Positions 22,614-32,636 are shown, counted from the first letter of the stretch. The stretch is 64,000 nt of DNA from Variovorax sp. dw_308 (GCF_019207085.1 NZ_JAATOM010000012.1:1-64000), one strand, 5' to 3'. Program-made: numbers and translations. The notes: generated by a model from the letters alone, not told the origin.

Positions 22614-23198
22614 TTGAACATTTCCCACCTGACCCGCCGCGCCGCATTGGCGCTTGGCACCGCAGTGCTGTTGACCGGCACCGCGTGGGCGCAAGACGCC
22701 GCGCCCCGCGTCAAGCTCGCCACCTCGATGGGCGACATCGTGGTCCAGCTCGACCCGGCCAAGGCGCCGAAGACCGTGGCCAACTTCCTGCAATACGTCA
22801 ACGAGAAGCACTACGACGGCACGGTGTTCCATCGCGTGATCGACGGCTTCATGATCCAGGGCGGTGGCTTCACGGCCGACCTCAAGCAGAAGCCAACGCG
22901 CGCGCCGATTCCACTGGAAGCCAGCAACGGCTTGAAGAACGACAAATACACCATCGCCATGGCCCGCACCGGCGACCCGAATTCGGCCACCTCGCAGTTC
23001 TTCATCAACGTGAAGGACAACGCGATGCTGAACGCACCCAGCCCCGACGGCCACGGCTACACCGTCTTCGGCAAGGTCGTCTCCGGCACGGAAGTCGTCG
23101 ACAAGATCCGCGCCGCGCGCACCGGTGTCAAGGGCGGCATGTCCGACGTGCCAGCCGAACCCATCACCATCCAGTCCGCCACCGTCGTGGCGAAGTAA
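22614..23198 (+). CDS. Periplasmic peptidyl-prolyl cis-trans isomerase (cyclophilin)
   Basis: It catalyses proline isomerisation in exported proteins. The 194-residue product begins at TTG 22614 with a signal peptide (ALALGTAVLLTGTAWAQD, cleavage after about residue 27). Cyclophilin blocks follow: TVANFLQYV, YDGTVFHRVIDGFMIQGG, KYTIAMARTGDPNSATSQFF and GYTVFGKVVSG. It resembles E. coli PpiA. The next gene encodes the cytoplasmic counterpart, probably an old duplication. The TTG start has only a weak ribosome site. Confidence 0.93.
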   Translation: MNISHLTRRAALALGTAVLLTGTAWAQDAAPRVKLATSMGDIVVQLDPAKAPKTVANFLQYVNEKHYDGTVFHRVIDGFMIQGGGFTADLKQKPTRAPIPLEASNGLKNDKYTIAMARTGDPNSATSQFFINVKDNAMLNAPSPDGHGYTVFGKVVSGTEVVDKIRAARTGVKGGMSDVPAEPITIQSATVVAK

Positions 23199-23216
23199 CC
23201 CAAGGACCGCATCATC

Positions 23217-23729
23217 ATGAGCAACCCGCAAGTCGAACTCCACATCAAGAACATGGGCGTCGTCACGCTCGAACTCGACAGTGCCAAGGCACCCAAGTCG
23301 GTCGAGAACTTCCTGGCCTACGTCAAGAAGGGCCACTATGACAACACCGTGTTCCATCGCGTCATTCCCGGCTTCATGGTCCAGGGCGGCGGCTTCGAAC
23401 CCGGCATGACACAAAAGCCAACCGCCGGCGAGATCGAGAACGAAGCCAACAACGGCCTGAAGAACGACAAGTACACCGTCGCCATGGCGCGCACCAACGC
23501 ACCGCACTCGGCCACCGCGCAGTTCTTCATCAACGCCTCGAACAACGGCTTCCTGAACCACACCGCACCCTCGGCCCAGGGCTGGGGCTATGCCGTGTTC
23601 GGCAAGGTCGTCTCGGGCAGCGACGTCGTCGACAAGATCGAAGGCGTGAAGACCGGCCGCAAGGGCTTCCATGACGACGTGCCGCTCGACGACGTCGTAA
23701 TCGAGAAGGCCGTCGTCAAGGCCGAATAA
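23217..23729 (+). CDS. ppiB: Cytoplasmic peptidyl-prolyl cis-trans isomerase B (cyclophilin)
   Basis: This 170-residue cyclophilin has no signal peptide, so it acts in the cytoplasm. Motifs include YDNTVFHRVIPGFMVQGGGF, NDKYTVAMARTNAPHSATAQ and GYAVFGKVVSGSDVVDKI. It has about 60 percent visible identity to the preceding gene product and starts 19 bases after its stop. The lpxH gene follows at 31 bases, an order common in Burkholderiales. Confidence 0.94.
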   Translation: MSNPQVELHIKNMGVVTLELDSAKAPKSVENFLAYVKKGHYDNTVFHRVIPGFMVQGGGFEPGMTQKPTAGEIENEANNGLKNDKYTVAMARTNAPHSATAQFFINASNNGFLNHTAPSAQGWGYAVFGKVVSGSDVVDKIEGVKTGRKGFHDDVPLDDVVIEKAVVKAE

Positions 23730-23760
23730 CCGCCGGACGAGCGATGTTGCAAAGGCCCGC

Positions 23761-24534
23761 ATGACGACCCATGACGCGGCTTTTGCCGAATGCGTTGCGC
23801 CGCCCGGGTGGCGCACCGTCGCCTTGATTTCCGACCTGCACCTGCACGTCGACGAGCCGGCCACCTTCCAGGCCTGGTGCGGCTACTTCGAGACCACGCC
23901 AGCGGACGCCGTGTTCATCCTTGGCGATCTGCTGGAGGTCTGGCCTGGCGACGACGTGGCCGCCGTGCCCGGCTTCGAGGCGCAATGCGTCGAGGTGCTG
24001 CGCAATGCAGCCCAGCGCCGTCCGATCTTCGTGATGCACGGCAATAGAGACTTCCTGATGGGCGCGGACTTCGCCGCCCGCAGCGGCGTCACGATGCTGG
24101 ACGACCCGACCGTGCTTGTGCTGCATGGCGAACGCTGGTTGCTGAGTCACGGCGACGCGCTGTGCCTCGACGACCACGAGTACCTCCAGTTCCGCGCGCA
24201 GGTGCGATCGCCCGAGTGGCAGCAGGCCCTGCTCGCGCGCCCCCTGGAAGAACGGCGTGCGCTGGCCCGCTCGGTACGCAACCAGAGCGAAGACCGCAAG
24301 CGCAGCCCCGGCATGGTGTGGGCCGATGTCGACGCCGACGCGGCGCGCGCGTGGCTGCGCCGCGCGGATGCCCGCACGCTGATCCACGGCCACACGCATC
24401 GCCCCGCGGAGCACGACCTCGGCGACGGCCTGCGACGCATCGTGCTGAGCGATTGGGATGCGGCTGCGCATCCGCCCCGCGCCCAGGTGCTGTGTCTCTC
24501 CCTCGCTGGCGCGCAGCGCGTGGACCTGCGTTAG
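23761..24534 (+). CDS. lpxH: UDP-2,3-diacylglucosamine diphosphatase
   Basis: LpxH cleaves UDP-2,3-diacylglucosamine to lipid X and UMP in lipid A synthesis at the inner membrane face. The 257 residues hold the calcineurin-type metal motifs in order: SDLHLH (D25, H27), GDLLEVWPGDD (D56), GNRD (N95), SHGD (H130) and HGHTHRP (H209, H211). Its stop directly abuts the start of mtfA, so the two are co-translated. Confidence 0.94.
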   Translation: MTTHDAAFAECVAPPGWRTVALISDLHLHVDEPATFQAWCGYFETTPADAVFILGDLLEVWPGDDVAAVPGFEAQCVEVLRNAAQRRPIFVMHGNRDFLMGADFAARSGVTMLDDPTVLVLHGERWLLSHGDALCLDDHEYLQFRAQVRSPEWQQALLARPLEERRALARSVRNQSEDRKRSPGMVWADVDADAARAWLRRADARTLIHGHTHRPAEHDLGDGLRRIVLSDWDAAAHPPRAQVLCLSLAGAQRVDLR

Positions 24535-25326
24535 ATGCTGAGTTGGTTGCGCAACTTGCGCGCCGGGCCGCGGATTCCGGATGCGGCCTGGCAAGCGACA
24601 CTCGACCGCTACCCGTTCCTGTCGGAGCTTGCGGCATCCGATGCAACGCGCCTGCGTGAACTCTCGGCCCTGTTCCTGCGCGACAAGCGCTTCCACGGCG
24701 CCAAGGGCTTCGAGATCACCGACGAGGTTGCGCTGGCGATCGCCGCGCAGGCCGTGTTGCCGGTGCTGCACCTGCGGGGCGGCCTGGACTGGTACGACGA
24801 TTTCGTCGGCATCGTGGTGCATGCCACCGAGGTCGTCGCGCGCCGTCGCGTCACCGACCCATCGCAAGTGGTGCACGAATACGACGAGGTGATCGCCGGC
24901 GAGGCCATGGAGAACGGCCCGGTGACCCTGAGCTGGAAGGCCGTGCTGGACAGCGGTGCCACCGCCGGCACCGGCTACAACGTCGTCATCCATGAGTTCG
25001 CCCACAAGATCGACATGCGCGACGGCGCGGTGGACGGTTGCCCGCCGCTGCCCGCCGGATTTGCGGGCGCGCGAACGCCGAACGCAGCGCGCGCCGCATG
25101 GCTCGCGGTGCTGAAGCCCGCCTACGAGGACTTCCGCGAAAAGACAATCCTCGCCGACCGCTTCGGCGCCGAACGGCCGTGGCTCGATGACTACGGCGCC
25201 GTCAACATCGGCGAATTCTTCGCGGTGGCGTGCGAGGCGTACTTCGTGAATCGCCCTCGATTCGGCGCCGACTTCGCACCGCTGCTCGCGCTGTTCGACG
25301 AGTTCTTCAGGCCCGCCCGGCGGTAG
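24535..25326 (+). CDS. mtfA: MtfA-type zinc metallopeptidase
   Basis: The 263-residue protein has HEFAHKID (zinc ligands H153 and H157, catalytic E154), with a third acidic ligand in GEFFAVACEAYF. In E. coli MtfA (YeeI) binds the Mlc repressor and is an aminopeptidase related to anthrax lethal factor and PpiA-type MtfA peptidases. No signal peptide, so cytosolic. It begins on the base after the lpxH stop. Whether it regulates sugar uptake here is unknown. Confidence 0.9.
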   Translation: MLSWLRNLRAGPRIPDAAWQATLDRYPFLSELAASDATRLRELSALFLRDKRFHGAKGFEITDEVALAIAAQAVLPVLHLRGGLDWYDDFVGIVVHATEVVARRRVTDPSQVVHEYDEVIAGEAMENGPVTLSWKAVLDSGATAGTGYNVVIHEFAHKIDMRDGAVDGCPPLPAGFAGARTPNAARAAWLAVLKPAYEDFREKTILADRFGAERPWLDDYGAVNIGEFFAVACEAYFVNRPRFGADFAPLLALFDEFFRPARR

Positions 25327-25339
25327 CGCCCGAATCAAC

Positions 25340-25858
25340 TCAGCGGCTGCGCTGGCCCAGCGTCAGCGTGTCGAGCTGGAACCTGCCGCTCTTGTCCCAG
25401 AGCCAAGTCTCGACGTAGGTGTGCGCGCCGACCGTCTGCGGTGGCGGAGGCAGCGGGGAGGCCTTCCTGATCAACTCCGCAATCTCCAGACTGACCTCCG
25501 GCGCGTGTTCCGGCGTCCGCATGAAGGTCACGGCCTCGACTTCGCCGCTGGCGCCCAGGTGCGTCTCGACCGTGACCACCGCATAGACCAGCGGCGGAAT
25601 CTTGCCCTTGTAGATCCGCGTCTTGTAGGCCGCGTAGATGTGCCGGGCGCCGGTCTTGCGATAGGCACGCACCTCCGGCGTCTGCGGCGTGATCTTGCGC
25701 ACCGGCGCGGGCAATGCGTCCCTGGCCGCCTGCTGCTCGGGCGTCAAGGGAGGAGCACCGGCCTCACCGGCCTGCTTCGGCGCCATCAGCTCACAGCCAC
25801 CCAGCCCTGCCGCCAGCACGATCGCCGGCAGCAAGAAGCCGTAGCGGCTGCGGGGCAT
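25340..25858 (-). CDS. Predicted lipoprotein with TonB-C-like domain
   Basis: The 172-residue product starts with a signal peptide ending in the lipobox LGGC (acceptor C22). The segment from about residue 70 (YKTRIYKGKIPPLVYAVVTV) to the end (HTYVETWLWDKSGRFQLDTL) has the spacing of TonB/TolA C-terminal energy-transduction domains, but the match is partial. It ends 13 bases from the convergent mtfA stop and starts two bases downstream of the DUF349 gene, suggesting co-transcription with it. Confidence 0.7.
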   Translation of the reverse strand: MPRSRYGFLLPAIVLAAGLGGCELMAPKQAGEAGAPPLTPEQQAARDALPAPVRKITPQTPEVRAYRKTGARHIYAAYKTRIYKGKIPPLVYAVVTVETHLGASGEVEAVTFMRTPEHAPEVSLEIAELIRKASPLPPPPQTVGAHTYVETWLWDKSGRFQLDTLTLGQRSR

Positions 25859-25860
25859 CG

Positions 25861-28728
25861 CTAGCTCTTCAGCAGCGCCTTGAGCACGTTCTGCAAACGA
25901 CGCGCGGTGGAGGCGTCATGGCTGCCGGCCAGCACCCTGGCGGCATCCTGGCCCCAGGTCTGCGCGGGCGTCGGCTCATTGCGCTTGGTCAGCAGCTGGA
26001 GCTGCATGGCGCGGCGCGCGTCGACATGCTCGGCGGGTGTCGGCACTTCGGCTGCGATTTCGAGCCGCAGGAGCGCGTCCTGCGGATTGCCCGCCGGCGT
26101 CGATCCGAGGGCTTGCGACCATGCACCGCGCACTGCCGGCGAGACCGCCCGGCCGAGTTCCTGCACAGAAGGCAACGCTGCGGCGTCGCGCTTTTCCCAG
26201 GCGCCGAGCAGTTGCGTCAAGGCCTCGCCATGCGCCTGCGCGGCGAGCTTGCGCAGCGCCGCCTGGGCGTGCTCGACCGCATCCCGTTGCGCGCGGAAAG
26301 CCGCATCGCCAAGCCGAGGTCCCCGGTCCTCGAACCGAGGGGACGCGCCACGGTCGCCGAAACGGCCACCGCGATCGCCTCCGGGCGCGCCAGCGCGGTC
26401 CGGCCGGCCACCAGGTCCACCGGCGCCGCGGCTGTCACGCCGGTCGCCACCGCGATCGCCAGGACGGCCGCCACGGCCTGCCATCGCCGGTTCGGGCTTG
26501 CGCATGCCGGGACGGTCATCGGCACGGCGCATCGCGACCACGGGCTTGGGCGCCGCCACCGGAGGCGCAGCGGGTGCGGGGGCCGCATCGCCAGCGGCGT
26601 CTCCACTGGCCGCAGCATCGGCACTGCCCTCCGGCGCGACGAGATCATGCGCCTCGGCAGCCGTCGTGGGTGCGGCGGATTGATCGCCTTCGCCCGAGGT
26701 CTGGGCCAGGCCCGCGCTCTCGGCGAATTCGGCTTCGGCTGCCTGCGCGGCTTGAGCGGGCGGGGCCGCCTCGGCCGTGTTGAGATGCGATGTGGCTGCG
26801 GGCGCGGCCTTGGCCGGCGCTTCCACGATCTGTACCTTCTCGCCACGCATCGCGGCTTCGAGCTGGTTCATCGCGACGCGGATCTTCTGCGCATCGCCGG
26901 TGGCATTGGCAGCTTCCAGCGCCTTCGAGGCCAGCAGCACGTTGCGATCGTGCTCGCTCATCGCCGACGAGACCTTTTCGCGCTCGGCGGTCTTGCGGTT
27001 GAAGGCCTCGTCGATCGGCGCGCGGAAGGCGTCCCACATCTTCTGCTCCTGGCGGCGGTCGAGCGGAACGCCCTGGGCTTCCGCTTGCCAACGCTGTTGC
27101 AGTGCCTTGACCGCGTCGATGCGCAGCATCGGCGCGGCCCCGAGTTCCACGGCCTCGGCAATCATGGCCTGCCGCCGCTCGACACTCGACTTCTGGGCCG
27201 ACTCGAAGGGCGCGCGGGCCGCGCCGAATGCCTCGTTCCATTGCGGCTGCAACTCGGCGAACACCTTCTCGCCCACATGCCCGGCATCGCGCCAACGGTC
27301 TGCGAACTGGTGCAGGGCGCGGTTGTGCGCCTTGAGGTCGGCCGCATCGGCATGCGCCGCCGCCCACGTCTTGACTTCCTCGATCAGCGCGAGGCGTTGC
27401 GCCCGGTGCTCGGCCGCATCGGCACGCACCTTCTCCAGCCATGCCTCGACCACCTTGTGCGCCTCGTTGCAGGCTTCGTCGAAACGCTTCCACAGCGCAT
27501 GATTCGGCACGCCGCCCTGGTCGGACTGCTTCCACTGGTCACGCAGGGCACGCAGGGTCTCCTGCATCTTGCGCCCGCCCAGGGCCTGGCCCTCAGGGCG
27601 CTTGAGCAGGCCTTCGGCCTTGGCGACGAGGTCTTCGCGCACCTTGTCGGCGCTCCAGCGTTGCCAGCCTTCGAGTTCGCCGGCGGCGACGAGCGCCGCA
27701 TGGACGCGCGACTCCAGTTCCGATTCGACCAGCTTGCCGTGCTCCTTCAACACCGCACGCAATGCCGCGGCAGCGCCGGCGCTGCCCTTGCCATGGCCCT
27801 CGGCGGTTTCCTGTTCCAGCTTGGCAAGCGCGGCTTGCACCGCTTCCTGCGCAGCGGCACGCACGGCCGGATCGACCGGCGGCCGGGCCGGCTTGGCAGG
27901 CGCCGCCTTGGGCGCCACCACTTCACCACGCGCGGCACGCAGTTCGTCAGCCCACACGGGCACCGGCGGCAAGGCCGCGGCGGCATCGTTGGCAGCGGCA
28001 ACGGCCTGGGCCAGCGCGGCATGGAAGGCGTCGGACACGCTCAGCAACTGGGCGCGCGAGGCTTCGAGCTGCGGTGCGAACTTGCCGTCGAGGCTGGTCC
28101 AGTTGACATCTGTAGCGATCTCGTCGGCCTGCTGCTGCCAATGCGTGACGTCCCCGCGCAGCGCTTCCTCGGCCGCCTGCGCGTCCTTCCAGCCCTTGGT
28201 CGACAGCACCTCGAAGCGCTGCGCCAGCAGCACGGCGGCCTCGCGATGCACCTGCGCCCGGTGCTGCAGGTCCTCGATGCCCTTCACGCGATCGGCCAGG
28301 CGGGCCTTGAAGCCGGTCAGCGGCTCGCGCGACAGCGGCGCGCCGGCCTTGGCCGCATCGCGTTGCCAGGCGAGCGCGTCGGCAATGTTGAGCTTGGGCT
28401 GGGCCAGCAACGCCTCGGCCTTCTGCGCCCATTCGGCAGCAATGACTTCCTGCCCCTTGGCGCGACGGATCTCGTCGAGCTTCTCGCGCACGGGGCGCGC
28501 CGCGCCCTTGTCGCGGCCGCTGAGTTCCTTGAACACATCCTGCAATTGCTCGGCGGTGGGCTGCCCGGCCAGCCAGTCGCGGATTCGCTGGGCGCGTTCG
28601 CCCGAAGTCGGCGCGGTGAAGGCGCCGCCGGTGAGCGTATCGAGGGCCTGGATGTCGAGGGATTTGGTGGAGCTTGAGGTCACGGGAACGGATGTCTTTG
28701 TCTGGAAGGAAGGTGCGCGGAAACGCAC
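25861..28728 (-). CDS. Large DUF349-repeat protein with Gly/Arg-rich linker
   Basis: The reading frame of 955 codons starts at GTG 28728; GTG 28683 is an alternative. The first two thirds contain repeated helical units of the DUF349 type, each with conserved Trp/Phe and Arg (for example LWKRFDEACNEAHKVVEAWL, QWNEAFGAARAPFESAQK, MWDAFRAPIDEAFNRKTAER). A low-complexity section at about residues 670-810 is first Ala/Pro-rich and then Gly/Arg/Asp-rich with several GDRG units. A helical C-terminus follows. DUF349 proteins are poorly known; RNA binding is a guess from the RG-rich part. Confidence 0.75.
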   Translation of the reverse strand: MRFRAPSFQTKTSVPVTSSSTKSLDIQALDTLTGGAFTAPTSGERAQRIRDWLAGQPTAEQLQDVFKELSGRDKGAARPVREKLDEIRRAKGQEVIAAEWAQKAEALLAQPKLNIADALAWQRDAAKAGAPLSREPLTGFKARLADRVKGIEDLQHRAQVHREAAVLLAQRFEVLSTKGWKDAQAAEEALRGDVTHWQQQADEIATDVNWTSLDGKFAPQLEASRAQLLSVSDAFHAALAQAVAAANDAAAALPPVPVWADELRAARGEVVAPKAAPAKPARPPVDPAVRAAAQEAVQAALAKLEQETAEGHGKGSAGAAAALRAVLKEHGKLVESELESRVHAALVAAGELEGWQRWSADKVREDLVAKAEGLLKRPEGQALGGRKMQETLRALRDQWKQSDQGGVPNHALWKRFDEACNEAHKVVEAWLEKVRADAAEHRAQRLALIEEVKTWAAAHADAADLKAHNRALHQFADRWRDAGHVGEKVFAELQPQWNEAFGAARAPFESAQKSSVERRQAMIAEAVELGAAPMLRIDAVKALQQRWQAEAQGVPLDRRQEQKMWDAFRAPIDEAFNRKTAEREKVSSAMSEHDRNVLLASKALEAANATGDAQKIRVAMNQLEAAMRGEKVQIVEAPAKAAPAATSHLNTAEAAPPAQAAQAAEAEFAESAGLAQTSGEGDQSAAPTTAAEAHDLVAPEGSADAAASGDAAGDAAPAPAAPPVAAPKPVVAMRRADDRPGMRKPEPAMAGRGGRPGDRGGDRRDSRGAGGPGGRPDRAGAPGGDRGGRFGDRGASPRFEDRGPRLGDAAFRAQRDAVEHAQAALRKLAAQAHGEALTQLLGAWEKRDAAALPSVQELGRAVSPAVRGAWSQALGSTPAGNPQDALLRLEIAAEVPTPAEHVDARRAMQLQLLTKRNEPTPAQTWGQDAARVLAGSHDASTARRLQNVLKALLKS

Positions 28729-28814
28729 CCGGCAAGGGGCGCCCGAATTCCGGCGAACCCCGCATTTTCACAGACCCGGGGGAGCGTGTCTGCGAGCAAC
28801 TGTTTACGCGCCTG

Positions 28815-31800
28815 CTATCGCATGTCGAGTTTGAGTTCGGCGCCCGGCCTGGACTCGCCGGCGCCGGCCTGTACGTGCACCGCGCCGAGGAAAAGTCGCT
28901 CTGTCGGCACATTCTGCGCGAGCAGGTAGTCGCGCACCTCGCCGCCGCGCTCCACGGCGAGTTGGCGGATCACTTCCTCATCCACCGGGATGTTGGTGAT
29001 CATCAGGTTTTCCATCTCGGAGACAGGAAGGTCCTTGGCCAGGCCGACCATGTTGCGCGGCTTGGTGATGTCGGCCCGCTTGTAGATGGCCGCGAGCAAC
29101 TCGGGGTACTCCGCATCGGTGACCGGCTCCACCTCGGCCGCATCCTTGCCCGCCCGCACCGCGACGCGGCGCTTCTCGGCCTGCGTCAACTGCCGCAGGC
29201 GCTGCTTCTGATAGGGAATGCGCTCCTGTTCCAGGCTGGCCGAGCCGCTCACCGTGAGGCGCAGGCTCGGCTTGTCGACCATGGCCTTGCCGATCTTGTC
29301 GAGGTTCTCTTTCGCTGCTGCATTCAAGGTCGCGCTGCCGGGATCGAACGCGATGGCGCTGGCATCGCCGCCGCCTCCGCCGCCGCCGGTGAGAAGAGCG
29401 AACGGCGCCGTCGCGGCCTTAACGATCAGGTTGACGATGGCCTTCCAGATCAGCGGGCCGATGCTGAATTGCGGGTCGTTGAGGGACCCGCGCAGCGGCA
29501 GGTCCACGTCGATCACGCCGTTGCGATCGGCCAGCAAGGCCACGGCGAGGCGCACGGGCAGGGTGCGCGTTGCGCCGGGGACTTCCTCGCCGAACTGGAG
29601 CTGGTTCAGCACCAGCTTGTTGGTCGCGGTCAGCTGGCCGTCCGGCGCCACCTTGTAGTTGACCTCCATGCTCATCTTGCCGCGCTCGATGCCATGGCCT
29701 GCGTACTTGGCCGAGTACGGCGACAGCGGCGCCAGGTCCAGCTCGCGCATCTTGGCGGTAATGTCGAGCTCCAGCGGCTTGGCCAGCGGGTTCAGCTTGC
29801 CGGTGATCTCCAGCGAAGCGGTCTGCTGGGCCTTGCCCCGCAATTCCAGGTCGGCCAGTTCGGGCGACCCGGTGCTGCCCTTCGGCGGATTGGATGAGAA
29901 CGCGCTGAGCTTGCCGGTGAGTTCGCTCAGGTCCGCCGAATAGTTGGGCTTGACGAACAGGTCGGTGAAGTCGATCTTGCCGTTGACCAGGCTCATCGGG
30001 CCGAAATTGACGATCGGCTTCATGCCGGTGTCTTCCGGCTGCGCCGCGGCCACCGGTGCGGGAGCCGCCGGCGTCGGCGCTGGCGCACCTCCGCCGACCA
30101 TCAACTCGGCCGGCGGCGGCTCGCCCGTCGCACGCCCCGGCGCCGGCTTGGACGTGATCCGCGCGCCGCCGAACTTGCGCTGGGTGGTGGTCGTCGGCGG
30201 CTGCGGCGCGGCGGCGGCCTTGGCAATCCCCTCCTGCTCGCCCTTCTTCGTCAGGTCCTGCAAGTTGAGCCGGCCGCTGGGGTCGACGATCACACGCGCG
30301 AAGAAGTCGGTCAGCGAGGTTTCGCGGACATCGACCCTGGGCGGCGCGCTGGGGGCCAGCGTCACCTGCAGGCCGCCCAGGCCCAGTGTCTTCCAGCCGA
30401 GCAACTGGTTGTTCGATCGGTCGAACCCGGGAGACTGGGTCAACTGGACGCTGTTGATGCGCAAGTCGTCCACCGCCAGGTCGCCCGCCAGTTTCGCGCT
30501 CATCCCGGTGGGCATCTGGGCATAGTTCACCGTGCCCCGGTAGCTGGCGAACGCCCGTCGCACGTCCACATTGAGTGCCTCGGAGTAATAGGCCTTGAAC
30601 GCATGCACAGGGAAATTGCCGAATTCCAGACGGCCTTCCGCCGACACCGGCTTCAACACCACCTGGCCCTTGTAGAGGAACCTGCCCGGGTCCGAGCGCC
30701 CGGCGCCGATACGACCGGACACTTCCAGCGGAGACGCCGTGGCGGTATTGGGCGCCAGCTTCTGCGCGTTGACCTTGAGCGCGGTGATCTCCACGGCCAC
30801 GGGCGTGCTGGCGGCATCGTCGGTATAGGACACCGCGCCGCCATCGACCAGCAGATTGCCGATGGTCAGGCCCCAGGGCTTGGTGTTCGCGTTCGCCTTC
30901 GCCGATCCGGCATCGGGCGGCTTGGGTGCGGCAACCTTGGCCGGCTCGCCTTCGGACTGCCCGTTGCCGGACGGCGCCTTGAGCCAGCGCTCGAACATCC
31001 AGTGCTTCTCCTTGTCGCGCTCGACCCGGACCTTGGGCTGGTTGGCGCTGAAGGTGCCGATGGCCAGCGTGTGCTGCGTCATGTCCGCCACGGCGGCGGT
31101 CAATTCGAATCGACCGACGCTGGCCAGTGCCGTCTTGCCCTGCGACAGCGCCAGGCCATCGATCGAGACCTTGGTTGCCTTGAACTTGAGGTCGGGCTGG
31201 GCCCAGTCGATCTCGACTTCGCCGCCGAGCTTGCCGTCGAGCGTGGGTTCCAGGCTTTGCGCCAGGTACGGCGCCGCCAGCGACAGCGGCAAGGCCTCGA
31301 CCTGTGCCTTGACCGTGGCCGCCTTGTCGGTGCCCTGCCCCTCGAATTTGAGCCCCGCCCCGCCAATGGCCACGCCGCCGCTGAAGTTGGCCGGCTTTTC
31401 CATGGGCCACTGGATCCCGGTGGCGTGGACGCCGAGCCCGGTCATCTCGACCACGGCGGCCGGCTTGACGGTTTCGTCATGCCAGCCGATGTTGCCGTCG
31501 CTGAGGGCGAACGTGTCGACCTCGATTTTCCAGGGCGCAGGCGCCGGGGCCTTGGGCGCGGTGGCGGCCTCCTCAGCATCCGATTTGGGCTCCGGCTTCT
31601 CCGCGGCGCCGGTTGCCGGGTTCTTCGGCAACAGGTTCAGCTTGCCGGCCGCATCGCGCGCCACCGCCAAGTTGGGCGCAACGAGGCCGATTTCACCGAG
31701 GTGGATCAGCCGCTCCAGTGGCCGAATGTCGGCGAGGCCGACCGTCAGGCTGTCGAAGGCGAGCAACTCGCGTCCTTCGCCATCTGCCATGCGAATGCCA

Positions 31801-32636
31801 TGCGTCGCGACCGTGCCGGAAATCTTCAGCCCGGCAGTGGCGGCGCGCTCGAAATCGATCTTGATGTCGGCGTCGAGCGAGCCTGCCTTCAATTGCACGG
31901 GCATCCCGCTTGGCACATAACCAAGGTAAGGCACCAAGTCGAGCCCCTTGAACTGGATCTGCGCATCGGTCTTGCGGCTCTCGGCGAAGGGCGTGGTCGC
32001 CGCGGTCGAGTCGAACTTGCTGCCGTTGAAGGTGAAGGCGAGCTTGGGCTCGACCTTGGCCTCGCGCAGGGAGGCCAGGTTGCTGATGAACGGCACGTTC
32101 AACACGAGGTCGCGCAAGGTGTGCTTGCGTTGGACGGCCTGGTCGTCGAAATCGACCGAGCCCCCATTCACCGCGATGTTGTAGATGGCAAAGCGCGTCG
32201 GGTCGCCGGGCGGCTTGTCGGGCGGCGTCGCGAGCTTGGCAAGGATGTCGTCGATGTCGTAGTGCCCATCGCCCAGATGGGTCAGCGCGATGGTCGGCTG
32301 ATCGATGGTCACCGCGTCGATCACCGGCGCCAGGCGCACGATCGACTCCATGTCGGCATCGACGTAGATCCGGGCGATTTGAAGCTGGGCGCCCTTGCCG
32401 TCGGCCGTGGCGATGCGCAGATCGTTCAGCGTGAGTTCCAGCGTCCACGGCTTGAAATCGATCTTGCCCACGGTGACCTGGCGCCCCAGCTTGGCGCTTG
32501 CCAGGGATTGAATCTGACTCTTGAGCAGCGGCGGCACCACCAGCCAGGCCACCAGCCAGATCACAAGAACAGTGAGCATGGCGACGATCACCCGTCGCAC
32601 CCATTTGCTTTGTATCAGGGCAGCAGCTTTCATCAT
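28815..32636 (-). CDS. DUF748 / AsmA-like envelope protein with OmpA-like C-terminus
   Basis: ATG 32636 (MMKAAALIQSK) gives 1273 residues; 97 further open codons upstream are judged non-coding. One N-terminal membrane helix (about residues 15-38, VIVAMLTVLVIWLVAWLVVP) anchors a very large periplasmic part of repeated beta-rich AsmA/DUF748 units. Pro/Ala-rich linkers occur near 350-375, 575-600 and 870-940. The C-terminus has an OmpA-like segment (NLDKIGKAMVDKPSLRLTVS). AsmA-type proteins are thought to carry lipids between membranes; that role is inferred from family. Its gene stands alone with a long leader. Confidence 0.82.
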   Translation of the reverse strand: MMKAAALIQSKWVRRVIVAMLTVLVIWLVAWLVVPPLLKSQIQSLASAKLGRQVTVGKIDFKPWTLELTLNDLRIATADGKGAQLQIARIYVDADMESIVRLAPVIDAVTIDQPTIALTHLGDGHYDIDDILAKLATPPDKPPGDPTRFAIYNIAVNGGSVDFDDQAVQRKHTLRDLVLNVPFISNLASLREAKVEPKLAFTFNGSKFDSTAATTPFAESRKTDAQIQFKGLDLVPYLGYVPSGMPVQLKAGSLDADIKIDFERAATAGLKISGTVATHGIRMADGEGRELLAFDSLTVGLADIRPLERLIHLGEIGLVAPNLAVARDAAGKLNLLPKNPATGAAEKPEPKSDAEEAATAPKAPAPAPWKIEVDTFALSDGNIGWHDETVKPAAVVEMTGLGVHATGIQWPMEKPANFSGGVAIGGAGLKFEGQGTDKAATVKAQVEALPLSLAAPYLAQSLEPTLDGKLGGEVEIDWAQPDLKFKATKVSIDGLALSQGKTALASVGRFELTAAVADMTQHTLAIGTFSANQPKVRVERDKEKHWMFERWLKAPSGNGQSEGEPAKVAAPKPPDAGSAKANANTKPWGLTIGNLLVDGGAVSYTDDAASTPVAVEITALKVNAQKLAPNTATASPLEVSGRIGAGRSDPGRFLYKGQVVLKPVSAEGRLEFGNFPVHAFKAYYSEALNVDVRRAFASYRGTVNYAQMPTGMSAKLAGDLAVDDLRINSVQLTQSPGFDRSNNQLLGWKTLGLGGLQVTLAPSAPPRVDVRETSLTDFFARVIVDPSGRLNLQDLTKKGEQEGIAKAAAAPQPPTTTTQRKFGGARITSKPAPGRATGEPPPAELMVGGGAPAPTPAAPAPVAAAQPEDTGMKPIVNFGPMSLVNGKIDFTDLFVKPNYSADLSELTGKLSAFSSNPPKGSTGSPELADLELRGKAQQTASLEITGKLNPLAKPLELDITAKMRELDLAPLSPYSAKYAGHGIERGKMSMEVNYKVAPDGQLTATNKLVLNQLQFGEEVPGATRTLPVRLAVALLADRNGVIDVDLPLRGSLNDPQFSIGPLIWKAIVNLIVKAATAPFALLTGGGGGGGDASAIAFDPGSATLNAAAKENLDKIGKAMVDKPSLRLTVSGSASLEQERIPYQKQRLRQLTQAEKRRVAVRAGKDAAEVEPVTDAEYPELLAAIYKRADITKPRNMVGLAKDLPVSEMENLMITNIPVDEEVIRQLAVERGGEVRDYLLAQNVPTERLFLGAVHVQAGAGESRPGAELKLDMR

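Noticed and set aside
21882..23864. A minus-strand open frame of 660 codons opposite the TPR and cyclophilin genes
   Set aside because: Shadow of three clear plus-strand genes; open only because of high GC at third positions.
25714..28677. A plus-strand open frame of 987 codons opposite the DUF349 gene
   Set aside because: No ribosome site or recognisable domain; the opposite strand carries a coherent repeat protein.
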